Below the pieces are notes generated by a model that searched no databases, was not told the DNA's origin, and saw only the letters and a list, made by a program, of their open reading frames with translations. Positions 1 to 8,942 of a stretch of 64,000 bases of DNA are shown one piece after another (the first letter of the stretch is position 1; every line of letters begins with the position of its first letter). The DNA is from Bradyrhizobium sp. CB1650 (GTDB taxonomy: Bacteria; Pseudomonadota; Alphaproteobacteria; Rhizobiales; Xanthobacteraceae), in contig NZ_CP121695.1 of assembly GCF_029761915.1 (NCBI RefSeq), positions 3,501,501-3,565,500 of the forward strand, written 5' to 3'. A program made the position numbers and the translations under genes.

Positions 1-791
1 TCGAATACTACTTCACGCTCTCCCCGGCCTGGCTGCTCTACGTGGCGCAACAGGAGGCCGGCTCGGACTGGGTAACCTATCTTGATGGCGATCTGTTTTT
101 CTTTGGTTCGCCCGAGCCGATCTACGAAGAGCTCGACGGCGCAGCCCTTGCCATCATTCCTCATCGTTATCCGCCTGCGCTCGAGCGACTGAAGCGGTTC
201 GGGATTTACAATGTGGGATGGGTCGGAGCCCGGACCGATCCCGATGGTCTGGCCCCGCTGCGATGGTGGCGGGAGAAGTGCATCGAGTGGTGCCATGACT
301 ATGTCAACGGCGAGCGGTTTGCCGACCAGGGATATCTTCAGGAACTCGCCAGGCGATTCCCGCGGGTGAAGGCGATCGAAAATCCCGGTGCAAACCTCGC
401 GCCGTGGAATCTGGCGAATTACCGGATCGGCTTTCGCGCTCGCCAGCTCCTGATCGACGATGCTCAGCCGCTCATCTTCTTCCATTTCCAGGGTGTAAAG
501 AGGGGATTCGGCTGCTTCATCTTCAACAATCACCGCAACTACGAGGCGCCGTTCACCAGTGTCGTGCGGGAGCACATCTACAGGCCTTATGTGGATGAGA
601 TGCTGAGGATCGAGCAGGGAATTGATCCGAGCATCGACGTGTCAGATGCTAGGCCTCTCGCGCGCGCCGATGTCAACGCGTTCTGGCGCCGCCTTGAGAA
701 TGTGATCCGGAGGGCGCGCAACCGCTGGTTCCAGATGCTCGATATCGTGACGGGGCGGGCGTTTCTGGTCTTGCGAGGCAAGGCCTACTGA
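1..791 (+). CDS. Glycosyltransferase-like protein, 5' end outside window
   Basis: The reading frame is open from position 3 without a start, so the gene begins upstream of the window; GTG at 42 is only an internal candidate. Visible protein is about 262 residues. The segment YLDGDLFFF carries an acidic DGD motif after a hydrophobic strand, as in GT-A nucleotide-sugar transferases, followed by a region rich in W, R and Y. This is compatible with a cytoplasmic transferase acting on a polysaccharide precursor. It is followed by convergent sugar-modifying genes (methyltransferase, RmlB), which supports a surface-glycan role. Donor and acceptor cannot be told from sequence. The family is a judgement from the DxD-like motif and context; fold-level evidence would be stronger than motif evidence. 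Confidence 0.6.
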   Translation, partial: EYYFTLSPAWLLYVAQQEAGSDWVTYLDGDLFFFGSPEPIYEELDGAALAIIPHRYPPALERLKRFGIYNVGWVGARTDPDGLAPLRWWREKCIEWCHDYVNGERFADQGYLQELARRFPRVKAIENPGANLAPWNLANYRIGFRARQLLIDDAQPLIFFHFQGVKRGFGCFIFNNHRNYEAPFTSVVREHIYRPYVDEMLRIEQGIDPSIDVSDARPLARADVNAFWRRLENVIRRARNRWFQMLDIVTGRAFLVLRGKAY

Positions 792-811
792 GCGGTGTAA
801 CGTGCGGCGGA

Positions 812-1609
812 TTACTGCTCCCGCTTGACCGCGAAAAGATAGGTTTCGCTGACCGAGTGATGGCCAGTCACCTCATGCACGTCGTAGGGAATTCCGGACC
901 ACTCCGCCTCCAGCCGCAAGCCTGCTGCGTTGCAGATGGCGAGCAATTCGCGCTTGTCGAAGATGACCTCCACGACCGGGGCCCCATAGGCAAGTTTCGT
1001 GAGGAAGGTCGTCGCGTGGTCGTGAAACACCGGGACGCCGTGCAAAATGCAGTAGCGCTCCGCGACCCGGGCTGCTTCGTGGATCGCTGCTTCGTAATCG
1101 ATGATGTGCATCAGGGCGACGCCATTGAACGCAACGTCGAACGATCGGTCGCCGTAGGGCAATCTCGTCGCATCTCCAACGTCAAATCGGCGGCCGGAAT
1201 GATGCATCCTGGCGCGGGCGATCATGGCCTCCGAGTAGTCCATGCCGCGATAGTCGATCGCGCCGGGGAGCATTGTTGCAAGGACTTCCGAGTAGCTGCC
1301 GGTCCCGCAGCCGATCTCGATGACCCGCGGACGCTCGATTCCGGTGGCGGCGATGGCCTTGGCCGCGACCTCGAAATCAATCCGGGGCCGGCCGCGCTTC
1401 ATGTCGGCAATCAAGCCGCGATAGGCGCGTTCCTGCCGCGCGACGGTGCGGGCGGCGAGCCAGCCGCTGGATGACCGCATCAGTTGCCTGGCTTCGTCGC
1501 GGCCGCTCAGCACGCGATAGTCGCTCGAGGTCATGATGTGGCGTCGCAAGAACGGCGACGATTTGATCACGCGCTTGCCGATTTGCCGGATGGTGCGGGG
1601 CAGCTTCAA
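812..1609 (-). CDS. Class I SAM-dependent methyltransferase
   Basis: A 265-residue protein with the glycine-rich SAM-binding motif I (VIEIGCGTGSYSEVLA, near residue 95), then GMDYSEAMIARA (acidic end of strand 2) and GDATRLPYGDRSFDVAF (motif II region). This is the Methyltransf_11 layout. The first 75 residues are basic and hold no recognised domain. It probably methylates a sugar or lipid intermediate, because it is encoded just downstream of the rmlB gene on the same strand with a 10-base gap. The substrate is not visible. The start at 1609 is the first ATG of the frame and leaves only 10 bases to the rmlB stop, consistent with one transcript. Confidence 0.75.
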   Translation of the reverse strand: MKLPRTIRQIGKRVIKSSPFLRRHIMTSSDYRVLSGRDEARQLMRSSSGWLAARTVARQERAYRGLIADMKRGRPRIDFEVAAKAIAATGIERPRVIEIGCGTGSYSEVLATMLPGAIDYRGMDYSEAMIARARMHHSGRRFDVGDATRLPYGDRSFDVAFNGVALMHIIDYEAAIHEAARVAERYCILHGVPVFHDHATTFLTKLAYGAPVVEVIFDKRELLAICNAAGLRLEAEWSGIPYDVHEVTGHHSVSETYLFAVKREQ

Positions 1610-1619
1610 GGCCGTGGCT

Positions 1620-2732
1620 CTAGACCGCAGATCGATATCCGTAGTTCGTCTCGATCCAGGTCCGGTAGCCGCCGTTGATCACGGCGCGCCACCATGCCTC
1701 GTTCTCGATGTACCAGCGAACCGTCTGCTCCAGGCCGGCGGCAAAATCGACGCTGCAGGGCTTACCAAGTTCGTTGGCAAGCTTGGTCGCATTGATCGCG
1801 TAACGATGGTCATGCCCCGGCCGGTCGGTCACGAACGTGATCAGCGATCGGCAGGATCGATCGCCGGCCGCCGGGCAGCCCGGGAATCGCTCTTTGAGTT
1901 TGGAGTCCTTGGCAAAGACGCGATCGATCGTCTCGCAGATCAAGCCCACGAGGTTGCGATTGTTCTGCTCGTTGTCGCCGCCGACATTGTAGGTCTCCCC
2001 GACGCGTCCGCGCTCGATCACTGCGATGAGCGCCTCGCAATGTTCCGAGACATGCAGCCAATCGCGGATGTTCGAGCCGTCGCCATAGATTGGAAGTGCC
2101 TTTCCCTCCAATGCATGGACAATCATCAGCGGGATGAGCTTTTCGGGATGCTGATATGGACCGTAGTTGTTCGAGCAATTCGTGATCAGTGCCGGCAGCC
2201 CGTAGGTGACCTCGAACGAGCGGACCAGGTGATCGCTTGCGGCCTTGCTGGCCGCGTATGGCGAATTTGGCCGGTACGGAGTGGTTTCGCAGAAGGCCGG
2301 CTCGTCCGCGTTCAATGAGCCATAGACCTCGTCGGTCGAGACATGGAGGAAGCGCGCCTGGTCGAGGACCTTCTTCGCGCGCCAGAAATCAAGCGACGTC
2401 TTGAGCAGGGTGAACGTGCCGAGCACATTCGTCGTGAGAAATGCCTCGGGATCCTCGATCGAGCGGTCCACATGAGACTCTGCGGCCAGGTGCACGACGC
2501 GGGTGAACTGGTGCTGATCGAACAGCTCGCGCAGCAATGCCCCATCATTGATCGAGCCCTTGACGAAGTTGATCTGGCGGCTCGCGATCAGAGGTTCGAG
2601 GCTGGTGATGTTGGCAGCGTAGGTCATGGCGTCGATGACGGTGAGACGGTCGTCCGGGCGCATCTTGCGCCAGGTGTGAACCAGATTCTGCCCGATGAAT
2701 CCGGCACCCCCGGTGATCAGAATGTTGGCCAT
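1620..2732 (-). CDS. rfbB: dTDP-glucose 4,6-dehydratase
   Basis: A 370-residue extended short-chain dehydrogenase. It has the N-terminal NAD-binding GGAGFIGQN motif (residues 8-16), the STDEVYG segment typical of RmlB, and the catalytic YxxxK within PYAASKAASDHLV. Later segments NNYGPYQHPEKLIPLMI and YGDGSNIRDWLHVSEH are classic RmlB signatures. It converts dTDP-glucose to dTDP-4-keto-6-deoxyglucose, the second step to dTDP-rhamnose and other deoxysugars. rmlA, rmlC and rmlD are not in the window. Length is slightly above the usual 350, with a small insertion containing paired cysteines (CPAAGDRSCRS). It lies upstream of the methyltransferase gene and likely shares its transcript. Confidence 0.92.
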   Translation of the reverse strand: MANILITGGAGFIGQNLVHTWRKMRPDDRLTVIDAMTYAANITSLEPLIASRQINFVKGSINDGALLRELFDQHQFTRVVHLAAESHVDRSIEDPEAFLTTNVLGTFTLLKTSLDFWRAKKVLDQARFLHVSTDEVYGSLNADEPAFCETTPYRPNSPYAASKAASDHLVRSFEVTYGLPALITNCSNNYGPYQHPEKLIPLMIVHALEGKALPIYGDGSNIRDWLHVSEHCEALIAVIERGRVGETYNVGGDNEQNNRNLVGLICETIDRVFAKDSKLKERFPGCPAAGDRSCRSLITFVTDRPGHDHRYAINATKLANELGKPCSVDFAAGLEQTVRWYIENEAWWRAVINGGYRTWIETNYGYRSAV

Positions 2733-2979
2733 GCAAGCCCGTCTTGTTCCCGACCTAGCATTGCTGGTCCGTGAAATTCATGAACTGGAGAGGTGATCGC
2801 CAGGGGCGAGAGCGGCGAACGGCGCCTGGCGCCCTCTATATGGCAAAACCCAATGATCTACCAGGTGTTTCTGATGCCGGCGGGCCGGCCCTGGCCGATG
2901 TTCGGGGCCCATCGCAATGGATGTGAAATTCCGCCTAGGGCGCGTAGTGCGTGCCAACCTGATCATGCCGTTCCCTGGG

Positions 2980-4200
2980 CTAGCGCGATCCTCGGTGTTG
3001 CGCGTGAGCGGCTGAAATGACTTTGCGGTAGGAGCTGAGTGCCTGTCGCGCGGTGTGCGTCTCGGCGCTGACCGCAGCCTTGCGACCCATTCTCGCTGTT
3101 ACGGCCGGATCGGCCGCGGCGGAAAGTATGGCGTTTGCCAGATCCTGGGGGCGCTCGGGCGGAACGACCCAGCCGATACCCGCCTCTTCGACTATCAGGG
3201 CGGCTTCCGATTCCGGTTCGGCGATCGCGATGATCGGGCGGCCCACAGCCAGAAGATTGTAGAGCCTGCTGGGCACGGAGACGCCCAACATGCCGGCGCG
3301 ATAGGGAATGATCCAGAGATCGGCGGCAGCGAGAAATTCGGCAAGCTGATGTTCCGCGACCGGCTCGATCAGCGTGACATTGGACAATCCTTCGGCGTTC
3401 TGGCGCGCTTGCAGAGCGCTCCAGCCGGCTCCCCAGCCCGACAGAAGGAAGTGGATTCGGTCATCGTCCTTCAGCAGGCAGGCGGCCTGGAAGACCGTGT
3501 CTGGATCGTGGGTAAATCCCAAGTTTCCCGAGAGCCCAACGACGAGCTTGGCGTTGCGGCCGGCGCGGAAGGGACTATCCGGTTTCATCTCGCGATAGCC
3601 GATCGGCAGCAGTGCCCAATTCGCGATGAAGTGGATCTTTTCCGGCGAGACGCCGTCATAGGCGGTCAGAAGGGGCTTCACGTCCCGTCCGATGGTGATG
3701 ATGGCGTCCAGTGCGCGAAACAGACGGGCGTTGAGAAAACGAAGGATGCGCACCGTGACCGAGGTGCGCGTGACCATCCTCGCTGCGACAAGTGCTTCAG
3801 GATAAAGGTCGTAGACGAGCAAGGCAGATGCTGCGCCGCGGAGCCTCGCCGCAAGCACGGCCGCGTACGGCAACGTGAATGGTGTGCTCACGCAGAAGAC
3901 GAGATCATTGGCTTTCGTCCGCCAAAGCACTGAAAGAAACATTCTGAGCGCAAAGAACGAGACGGCTGCCGCTCTGAGGACCAGCGCTCGCTTCGGTGGC
4001 GACGGGTTTCTGAGCTCGACAACCATCAGCTTGGGCGCATTGCCTTGGCCCTCCCGAGCGGAGTTTGGCGAACCAGAGAGAACGACAACGTCCCGGTCGG
4101 CAGCGAGGGCTTCGGCAATCGCGCCAACATAGACGCCAGTTGTGCTGGCGTCCGGCGGGTAGTGTTGGGTTGCGACCAAGATTTTTCCGGCGCGTCTCAT
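2980..4200 (-). CDS. WbuB-like family 4 glycosyltransferase
   Basis: Predicted 406 residues from ATG at 4200; the frame runs on upstream to 4320, but that extension looks non-coding and the protein proper starts at MRRAGKILVATQHYPPD, the usual GT-B N-terminal strand. Features of family 4 are present: a central linker, GLSGNLGFTHDPDTVFQA, then IPYRAGMLGVSVPSRLYN and a C-terminal region AIAEPESEAALIVEEAGIGW with the ExxxxxxxE-like donor site. It resembles WbuB-type transferases of O-antigen or exopolysaccharide assembly, which act at the inner membrane. A hydrophobic stretch near residue 75-110 may be membrane-associated. Acceptor and donor sugars are unknown. ATG at 4227 is an alternative start; neither has a strong ribosome-binding site. 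Confidence 0.8.
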   Translation of the reverse strand: MRRAGKILVATQHYPPDASTTGVYVGAIAEALAADRDVVVLSGSPNSAREGQGNAPKLMVVELRNPSPPKRALVLRAAAVSFFALRMFLSVLWRTKANDLVFCVSTPFTLPYAAVLAARLRGAASALLVYDLYPEALVAARMVTRTSVTVRILRFLNARLFRALDAIITIGRDVKPLLTAYDGVSPEKIHFIANWALLPIGYREMKPDSPFRAGRNAKLVVGLSGNLGFTHDPDTVFQAACLLKDDDRIHFLLSGWGAGWSALQARQNAEGLSNVTLIEPVAEHQLAEFLAAADLWIIPYRAGMLGVSVPSRLYNLLAVGRPIIAIAEPESEAALIVEEAGIGWVVPPERPQDLANAILSAAADPAVTARMGRKAAVSAETHTARQALSSYRKVISAAHAQHRGSR

Positions 4201-4492
4201 TTGCTGAACTCGAAGGCGGACAATCATTGTCGATAGGCGTCCGACTTTCCGTCCGCCACCGACGCAAGTTTCGAAGACAATGGGATTAGACTGCTGCATT
4301 GACCTCGGTCGTCGTGTCAAGGCTCTTCATGTTATTGCTTTTGAAAGGCTTTTTGTGCTATTTTGTGCGTCTCTGCGACGTCGACGAAGCGTGCAATGCC
4401 CGTTCTTGTCCCGAGGACGCGGCATCATTGCGTAAGCCACCGCGCCCGTGGTGGTCCTGTTGCTTTTGCCCTCGCCTTGATCGAGATCGGCC

Positions 4493-4621
4493 ATGAGCTA
4501 CCTATTTTTCGTGGTTTGGACCATGATGGTTGGCTTCGTCTTCTATCGCACGGGTTATCGCTCCGGGTTCAGCAAGGCCCTCGGCGATGCCTCCCTCCTC
4601 TGGCCAAATCCGTCCGACTAG
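4493..4621 (+). CDS. Candidate small membrane protein (42 aa)
   Basis: In the 550-base gap between the glycosyltransferase and gmhB the only plausible gene is this 42-codon frame. Its N-terminal half (MSYLFFVVWTMMVGFVFY) forms one membrane segment, followed by a basic, glycine-containing tail ending LLWPNPSD. A GAGATCGG stretch lies 3-10 bases ahead of the ATG and could serve as a weak ribosome site. No family is recognised. Longer overlapping frames on the same strand have no protein-like composition. Chance hydrophobic frames of this size occur, so this is tentative; the rest of the gap shows nothing. Confidence 0.3.
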   Translation: MSYLFFVVWTMMVGFVFYRTGYRSGFSKALGDASLLWPNPSD

Positions 4622-4753
4622 CCTGGCTGAGAACCTCGTGTGGCAGTGTTGAGCTGAGCACTGCAATCGAGAGGTTGTGGCTGGGAATTTGTGGTGCAGC
4701 TCAAAAGCAGTTGCGCCCGACCGTGAGTCGGTCGCTCTGCCGCGACGATGCGT

Positions 4754-5266
4754 TCAGGCAGGGTGTCTACTCAGGAGGGATTTGACGAAGGCACAAAGAT
4801 TTCCTCCCTCAAACAGATAGCCGGCGATGCCAGCTCTGTGAGCCGCCTCGAGGTCGCTATCCTTGTCGCCGACGAGAAAGCTTCTGCTCAAGTCAACATC
4901 ATACTGGGCAGCGAGGTCGGTGATCATCCCAGGACCGGGTTTGCGTCGCGGGCAGGTCCTTCGATACCGCTCTACGACGCCGTCAGGATGATGGGGACAA
5001 TACTCGAACCTGTCGATGCGCGCGCCTGATGCTGCGAACTCTTCTGCCATCCAGGCATGGAGTCTCCGTACATCGCTTTCTTGGTAGAGACCGCGGGCGA
5101 TGCCCGACTGGTTCGTAACAACGAAAGCCAAATGGCCGGCATCGTTGATTGCATTGACCGCCTCGCGCGCGCCTTCAATCCAGATCAGATCGGCGGGCCT
5201 GAACAGGTATCCGGTGTCCTTGTTGAGCACCCCGTCTCGATCGAGAAAAACGGCTGATCTCTTCAT
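4754..5266 (-). CDS. gmhB: GmhB-like HAD phosphatase (heptose bisphosphate phosphatase family)
   Basis: A 170-residue HAD-superfamily phosphatase. Motif I FLDRDGVLN (D9 nucleophile, D11 acid) is at the N-terminus, motif II is VVTNQSGIARG, and motif IV is FLVGDKDSDLEAA. The zinc-binding loop typical of GmhB is present: CPHHPDG followed about 14 residues on by a fourth ligand Cys in TCPRRKPGPGM. The family removes the 7- or 1-phosphate of heptose bisphosphate in ADP- or GDP-heptose synthesis for LPS or other glycans. Its place in a polysaccharide locus fits. The ATG overlaps the stop of an upstream frame (ATGA), which suggests translational coupling. Sugar anomer specificity cannot be read from sequence. 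Confidence 0.85.
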   Translation of the reverse strand: MKRSAVFLDRDGVLNKDTGYLFRPADLIWIEGAREAVNAINDAGHLAFVVTNQSGIARGLYQESDVRRLHAWMAEEFAASGARIDRFEYCPHHPDGVVERYRRTCPRRKPGPGMITDLAAQYDVDLSRSFLVGDKDSDLEAAHRAGIAGYLFEGGNLCAFVKSLLSRHPA

Positions 5267-5505
5267 TCGGAAAGGCGACGCTTTAGGGAGATGTTTGCTC
5301 GGCTAGCTGAAATTGCCCGGTCAGGGGAAGAGCGAAGCAAAACCAGTCGGGACCGCGATCGCGCAGGACGTAGCTCGAATGCGACGGTCTTCCGAAGCAC
5401 TGTTTCGATGAGTTCCGACTGCTCATATCCTTCCAGAATTTCGGAGGGACGAAAAAGTCTACGCCATATCCGGCGATACAGAGACATCTTGGGTTCGGCG
5501 GACAT
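5263..5505 (-). pseudogene. Possible methyltransferase N-terminal remnant upstream of gmhB
   Basis: This frame reads MSLYRRIWRRLFRPSEIL, then EGYEQSELIETVLRKTVAFE, before turning into low-quality Arg/Ser-rich sequence. The GYxxxxLIExVxxKT pattern resembles the start of LIC12133/TIGR04325-type methyltransferases of polysaccharide loci, whose SAM-binding domain should follow but does not. I therefore read it as a truncated or frameshifted remnant. Its stop overlaps the gmhB ATG by four bases, so it could also be a live short gene feeding ribosomes into gmhB. The frame is open further upstream to 5655. Homology is recalled rather than computed. Confidence 0.3.
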
Positions 5506-5755
5506 GAGGCACACCCGGTTGATGCAAGGAACCGCTTGATCCAGTGTTGCCGTCTCTGTGGGGTGGCGACGTTCAGTGCAATGTTGCTCCGTGCCGGAGA
5601 ACCGGGCGGTGTGAGACATTGCGGGCCCGCGGTGGGACGATTCAGGAACATCCAATCAAGTCCTTGATTTTCAATACAGGTCTTGAATATAGACGTGTTT
5701 CACTGCCTAGGGGAAACTAGTCAGTTGACAGTTCTAATGGCAGGCACGCCTTGAG

Positions 5756-6826
5756 ATGAATGAACGGATCGCTCTGATCACCGGCGTGACCGGCCAGGAC
5801 GGCGCCTATTTGGCCGAACATCTGCTGTCGCTCGGCTATGTCGTGCATGGCATCAAGCGGCGCTCGTCGTCGTTCAACACCGCGCGCGTCGATCATCTGT
5901 ATCAGGACCCGCATCGCGGCAACGTGCCGTTCCTGATGCACTACGGCGACATGACCGACTCGACCAATCTGATCCGCCTGGTGCAGCAGATCCGGCCGAC
6001 CGAGATCTACAATCTCGCCGCCCAGAGCCACGTCGCGGTCAGCTTCGAGAGCCCCGAATACACCGCCAATGCCGACGCCGTCGGCGTGCTGCGGCTGCTG
6101 GAAGCGATCCGCATCCTCGGCATGGAGAAGGAGACGCGGTTCTACCAGGCCTCGACCTCCGAGCTCTACGGCCTCGTGCAGGAGATCCCGCAGAAGGAGA
6201 CCACGCCGTTCTATCCGCGCTCGCCCTATGGCGTCGCCAAACTCTACGGCTACTGGATCACGGTGAACTACCGCGAGGCCTACGGCATGTTCGCGTCCAA
6301 CGGCATCCTGTTCAACCACGAGAGCCCGATCCGCGGCGAGACCTTCGTCACCCGCAAGATCACCCGCGGCGTCGCCCGCATCGAGCTCGGGCTCGAGGAC
6401 ACGCTCTATCTCGGCAATCTCGAGGCCAAGCGCGACTGGGGCCATGCCAAGGACTACGTCGAGGGCATGCACATGATCCTCCAAGCAGACAAGCCCGACG
6501 ACTTCGTGCTCGCCACTGGCGAGATGCGCTCGGTGCGCGAGATGGTCGAGCTTTGCTTCGCGCAGGTCGGCCGCCGCATCGAATGGCGCGGCAAGGGGGT
6601 CGAGGAGACCGGGATCGACGCCAAGAGCGGCAAGACGGTGGTGCGGATCGATCCGACCTATTTCCGCCCCACCGAGGTCGAGCTTCTGATCGGCGACGCC
6701 AGCAAGGCCCGCGACAAGCTCGGCTGGAGGCCGAAGCGGACCCTTGCCCAGCTCGTCGAGGAGATGATGGCGAGCGATCTGGCCGAGGCCAAGCGGGACG
6801 TCGCCCATGGCAAACGTACCGTTTGA
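5756..6826 (+). CDS. gmd: GDP-mannose 4,6-dehydratase
   Basis: A 356-residue extended short-chain dehydrogenase. NADP-binding [15 protein letters not shown] is at residues 9-23, KRRSSSFNT at 34-42 is a Gmd hallmark, the catalytic Thr/Ser region reads ASTSELYG, and the active Tyr-Lys pair lies in [15 protein letters not shown]. The [11 protein letters not shown] and [15 protein letters not shown] segments are also diagnostic. It converts GDP-D-mannose to GDP-4-keto-6-deoxymannose in the cytoplasm. It overlaps the next gene fcl by 20 bases, so the two are translated together and make GDP-L-fucose, used in rhizobia for LPS, exopolysaccharide or Nod-factor fucosylation. A TTGACA at 5724 could be a -35 box, but I see no convincing -10. 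Confidence 0.96.
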   Translation: MNERIALITGVTGQDGAYLAEHLLSLGYVVHGIKRRSSSFNTARVDHLYQDPHRGNVPFLMHYGDMTDSTNLIRLVQQIRPTEIYNLAAQSHVAVSFESPEYTANADAVGVLRLLEAIRILGMEKETRFYQASTSELYGLVQEIPQKETTPFYPRSPYGVAKLYGYWITVNYREAYGMFASNGILFNHESPIRGETFVTRKITRGVARIELGLEDTLYLGNLEAKRDWGHAKDYVEGMHMILQADKPDDFVLATGEMRSVREMVELCFAQVGRRIEWRGKGVEETGIDAKSGKTVVRIDPTYFRPTEVELLIGDASKARDKLGWRPKRTLAQLVEEMMASDLAEAKRDVAHGKRTV

Positions 6827-7775
6827 GCTGAAGGGCAAAACCGTCTACGTCGCCGGCCATCGCGGCATGGTCGGCGGCGCGCTTTCGCGTCGGCTCGCAC
6901 GGGAGGACGTCAAGCTCGTCACCGTGGACCGGCGCGAGGTCGATCTCTGCAACCAGGCCGCCGTGTTCGACTGGTTCGCCAAAATGCGGCCGCAGGTGGT
7001 GTTCCTCGCCGCCGCCAAGGTCGGCGGCATCGCCGCCAACGACACGCTGCGCGCCGAGTTCATCTACGACAACATCGCGATCGCCGCCAACGTGATCCAC
7101 GCCGCGCATCTGAATGGCGCCGAGAAGCTGATGTTCCTCGGCTCCTCCTGCATCTATCCGAAGCTCGCAAGCCAGCCCCTGCGCGAGGACTCGATGCTGA
7201 CCGGTCCACTGGAGCCGACCAACGAGCCCTATGCGATTGCCAAGATCGCCGGCATCAAGATGGCGGAGGCCTATCGCAGCCAGTATGGCAGCGACTTCAT
7301 CAGCGTGATGCCGACCAATCTCTATGGCCCGGGCGATAACTATCACCCCGAGTACAGCCACGTGGTCGCCGCGCTGATCCGGCGCTTTCACGAGGCCAAA
7401 GTTGCCGGCGCCAAGACCGTCACGGTCTGGGGCACCGGCACGCCGCGCCGCGAGTTCCTCTATGCCGACGACATGGCGGATGCCTGCGTGCACCTGATGA
7501 AGAGCTATTCCGGCGCGGAGCTGATCAATATCGGCACCGGCGAGGACATCACGATCGCCGAATTCGCCCGCGTGGTCGCCGATGTCATCGGCTATCGCGG
7601 CGAGATCACGTTCGACACCTCGCGCCCCGACGGCACGCCGCAGAAGCTGCTCGACATCAGCCGCCTCGCGGCACTCGGCTGGCGCGCGACGACCTCGCTG
7701 GAGGATGGCATCCGGCGGGCCTACGAGACTTATTTACTAGCTCCCTGGCGCCGAGAATTGGACGACGATGGTTAA
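6807..7775 (+). CDS. fcl: GDP-L-fucose synthase (epimerase/reductase)
   Basis: A 322-residue NADPH-dependent epimerase/reductase. The Rossmann motif [10 protein letters not shown] is near residue 17, the catalytic SSCIYP segment carries Ser and Cys, and the YxxxK pair lies in [17 protein letters not shown]. It converts GDP-4-keto-6-deoxymannose, the Gmd product, to GDP-L-fucose by 3,5-epimerisation and 4-reduction. In rhizobia the equivalent gene is called nolK when tied to nodulation; nothing here shows a nod box, so a general surface-glycan role is as likely. It overlaps gmd by 20 bases. The last ten residues are acidic and may be variable. Confidence 0.95.
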   Translation: MANVPFELKGKTVYVAGHRGMVGGALSRRLAREDVKLVTVDRREVDLCNQAAVFDWFAKMRPQVVFLAAAKVGGIAANDTLRAEFIYDNIAIAANVIHAAHLNGAEKLMFLGSSCIYPKLASQPLREDSMLTGPLEPTNEPYAIAKIAGIKMAEAYRSQYGSDFISVMPTNLYGPGDNYHPEYSHVVAALIRRFHEAKVAGAKTVTVWGTGTPRREFLYADDMADACVHLMKSYSGAELINIGTGEDITIAEFARVVADVIGYRGEITFDTSRPDGTPQKLLDISRLAALGWRATTSLEDGIRRAYETYLLAPWRRELDDDG

Positions 7776-8478
7776 AAAGTGGCTATTCGTGGGCGCAGTA
7801 CAGGCATGTGAGGAGCGGCCATTCCTCTTGGCGCGGCTTTTGCGGCTGGTTGTTCGTCGCGATTCTCTCTATCACAGTTGGCAGCGACTTCAGGCGCTCG
7901 CTCCGCACGATCGGAATCAGACTGAGGTTAAGCTCCGCTATCATCATGGTTCGGCCGCCGTGAGACGGCGAACCGATCGTGGTGACGGCAGAGAAGCGTT
8001 CTACACTGGCCAACCATAAGCGTGGCGAGTTGCCCCGCGGTGTTCATTGGCTTCTGCCTAAAGCGCCGGCAGTATCTGACTTTCAGATGAACTATGACGA
8101 ATACAAGGTCATGGACCTGTCCTCCTAGCGGTGGTCCGGAATATCTCGGCAACTTCGCAGAAGCGCCCCAACGGCATCAACCCGAGCTCGACAAGCGGAA
8201 GGCGCGACGCCGAGATCAGGAGCGCATCTTCACCGAGTAAAAGCGAGGAACCCCTGAGACCATGGCAGACAGCCGAAATCTCGGCCGGCGACGCGGAATG
8301 TGTCTTTTCGCTCTGCGTCAAGCAGAAAACTTTCTGCCTCGAACCTATTGCTCGCTTATGCAACAATGCCAGATATCAGGACGCTTCCGGTTTGCTCGAT
8401 GCTTCACAAATTGGAACGCATTCGCCTCCACTCTCGGGATTGACTTCTAAGCGCAATTCGTGCTGAACGCCCTACATC
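7776..8478 (+). other. 700-base region with no recognised gene
   Basis: Frames here are short, have uneven composition, and mirror each other on both strands. A 76-residue minus frame (7783-8013) and a 111-residue plus frame (8131-8466) were read through; neither has motifs, a ribosome site or a family I recognise. GC content falls and coding periodicity is lost compared with gmd-fcl, as expected for decayed DNA at the edge of the polysaccharide locus. Confidence 0.5.
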
Positions 8479-8691
8479 ATGCGACGAAAAGCCTTATTCG
8501 CCCTAGTCGTGCTGTCGATCTCCTGGTCCAACATTTGGTGGACTTGGGCGGACGCGTATCTGGCGTGTTCGCTGGCCATCATTTCCGGATTCGCGATCGA
8601 TGCAGCGTATGTGGTCGCCTATTACAAGGTTCTGGCTTGGAAACAGCAAAGCGCAACCCTGTCCAAACGAGCCACGACCAGGCAGACGTAA
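8479..8691 (+). CDS. Candidate small two-helix membrane protein (70 aa)
   Basis: A 70-residue frame whose first 50 residues are strongly hydrophobic and could form two membrane helices (ALFALVVLSISWSNIWW and LACSLAIISGFAIDAAYVVA), followed by a basic, soluble tail. The distribution is protein-like, unlike the neighbouring frames. There is no clear ribosome-binding site and no recognised family, and it lies in a decayed stretch. It may be a real small inner-membrane protein, a remnant, or chance. Confidence 0.3.
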   Translation: MRRKALFALVVLSISWSNIWWTWADAYLACSLAIISGFAIDAAYVVAYYKVLAWKQQSATLSKRATTRQT

Positions 8692-8817
8692 CGGAAAGGT
8701 GCGCCTCGCTACGCCGAGAACTATGGTCGGCTGTCTGTACGCCATGCTGCCGGAAGCGTGCGGCCGGTGTCCGGGAACAGAGCTGATGGTCGGGTGCGCC
8801 CTCGGTACGATGTGGCA

Positions 8818-8942
8818 CTACTGCTGATCCGCAATAACCTTTCCGTCGTTCGGCAGCACACCAGGCTCGCCAGCTCGACTTGACCGCCGAGCTCCGTGAC
8901 CGCGCGCGAGGTGTAGCCGAACGCCTCGCGGAGCGCTTCGCT
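8818..8942 (-). pseudogene. C-terminal fragment of a PaaK-like CoA ligase, cut by IS481
   Basis: The minus strand reads SEALREAFGYTSRAVTELGG then QVELASL, then in a shifted frame VLPNDGKVIADQQ and stop. This matches the last 40 residues of the intact ligase at 13835-15058 (SDALREEIGATLRAV... and VLPNDGKVIVDER). DNA similarity is plain over about 115 bases against 13848-13966. One frameshift is present. The match ends abruptly at the left inverted repeat of the IS481 element, so the rest of this gene copy was lost on the IS side. It is a diverged paralogue, not a recent copy. Confidence 0.8.

Noticed and set aside
5756..7775. Assignment of gmd-fcl as nodulation genes (noeL-nolK)
   Set aside because: No nod box or other nod gene is visible in the window, so the general names are safer.
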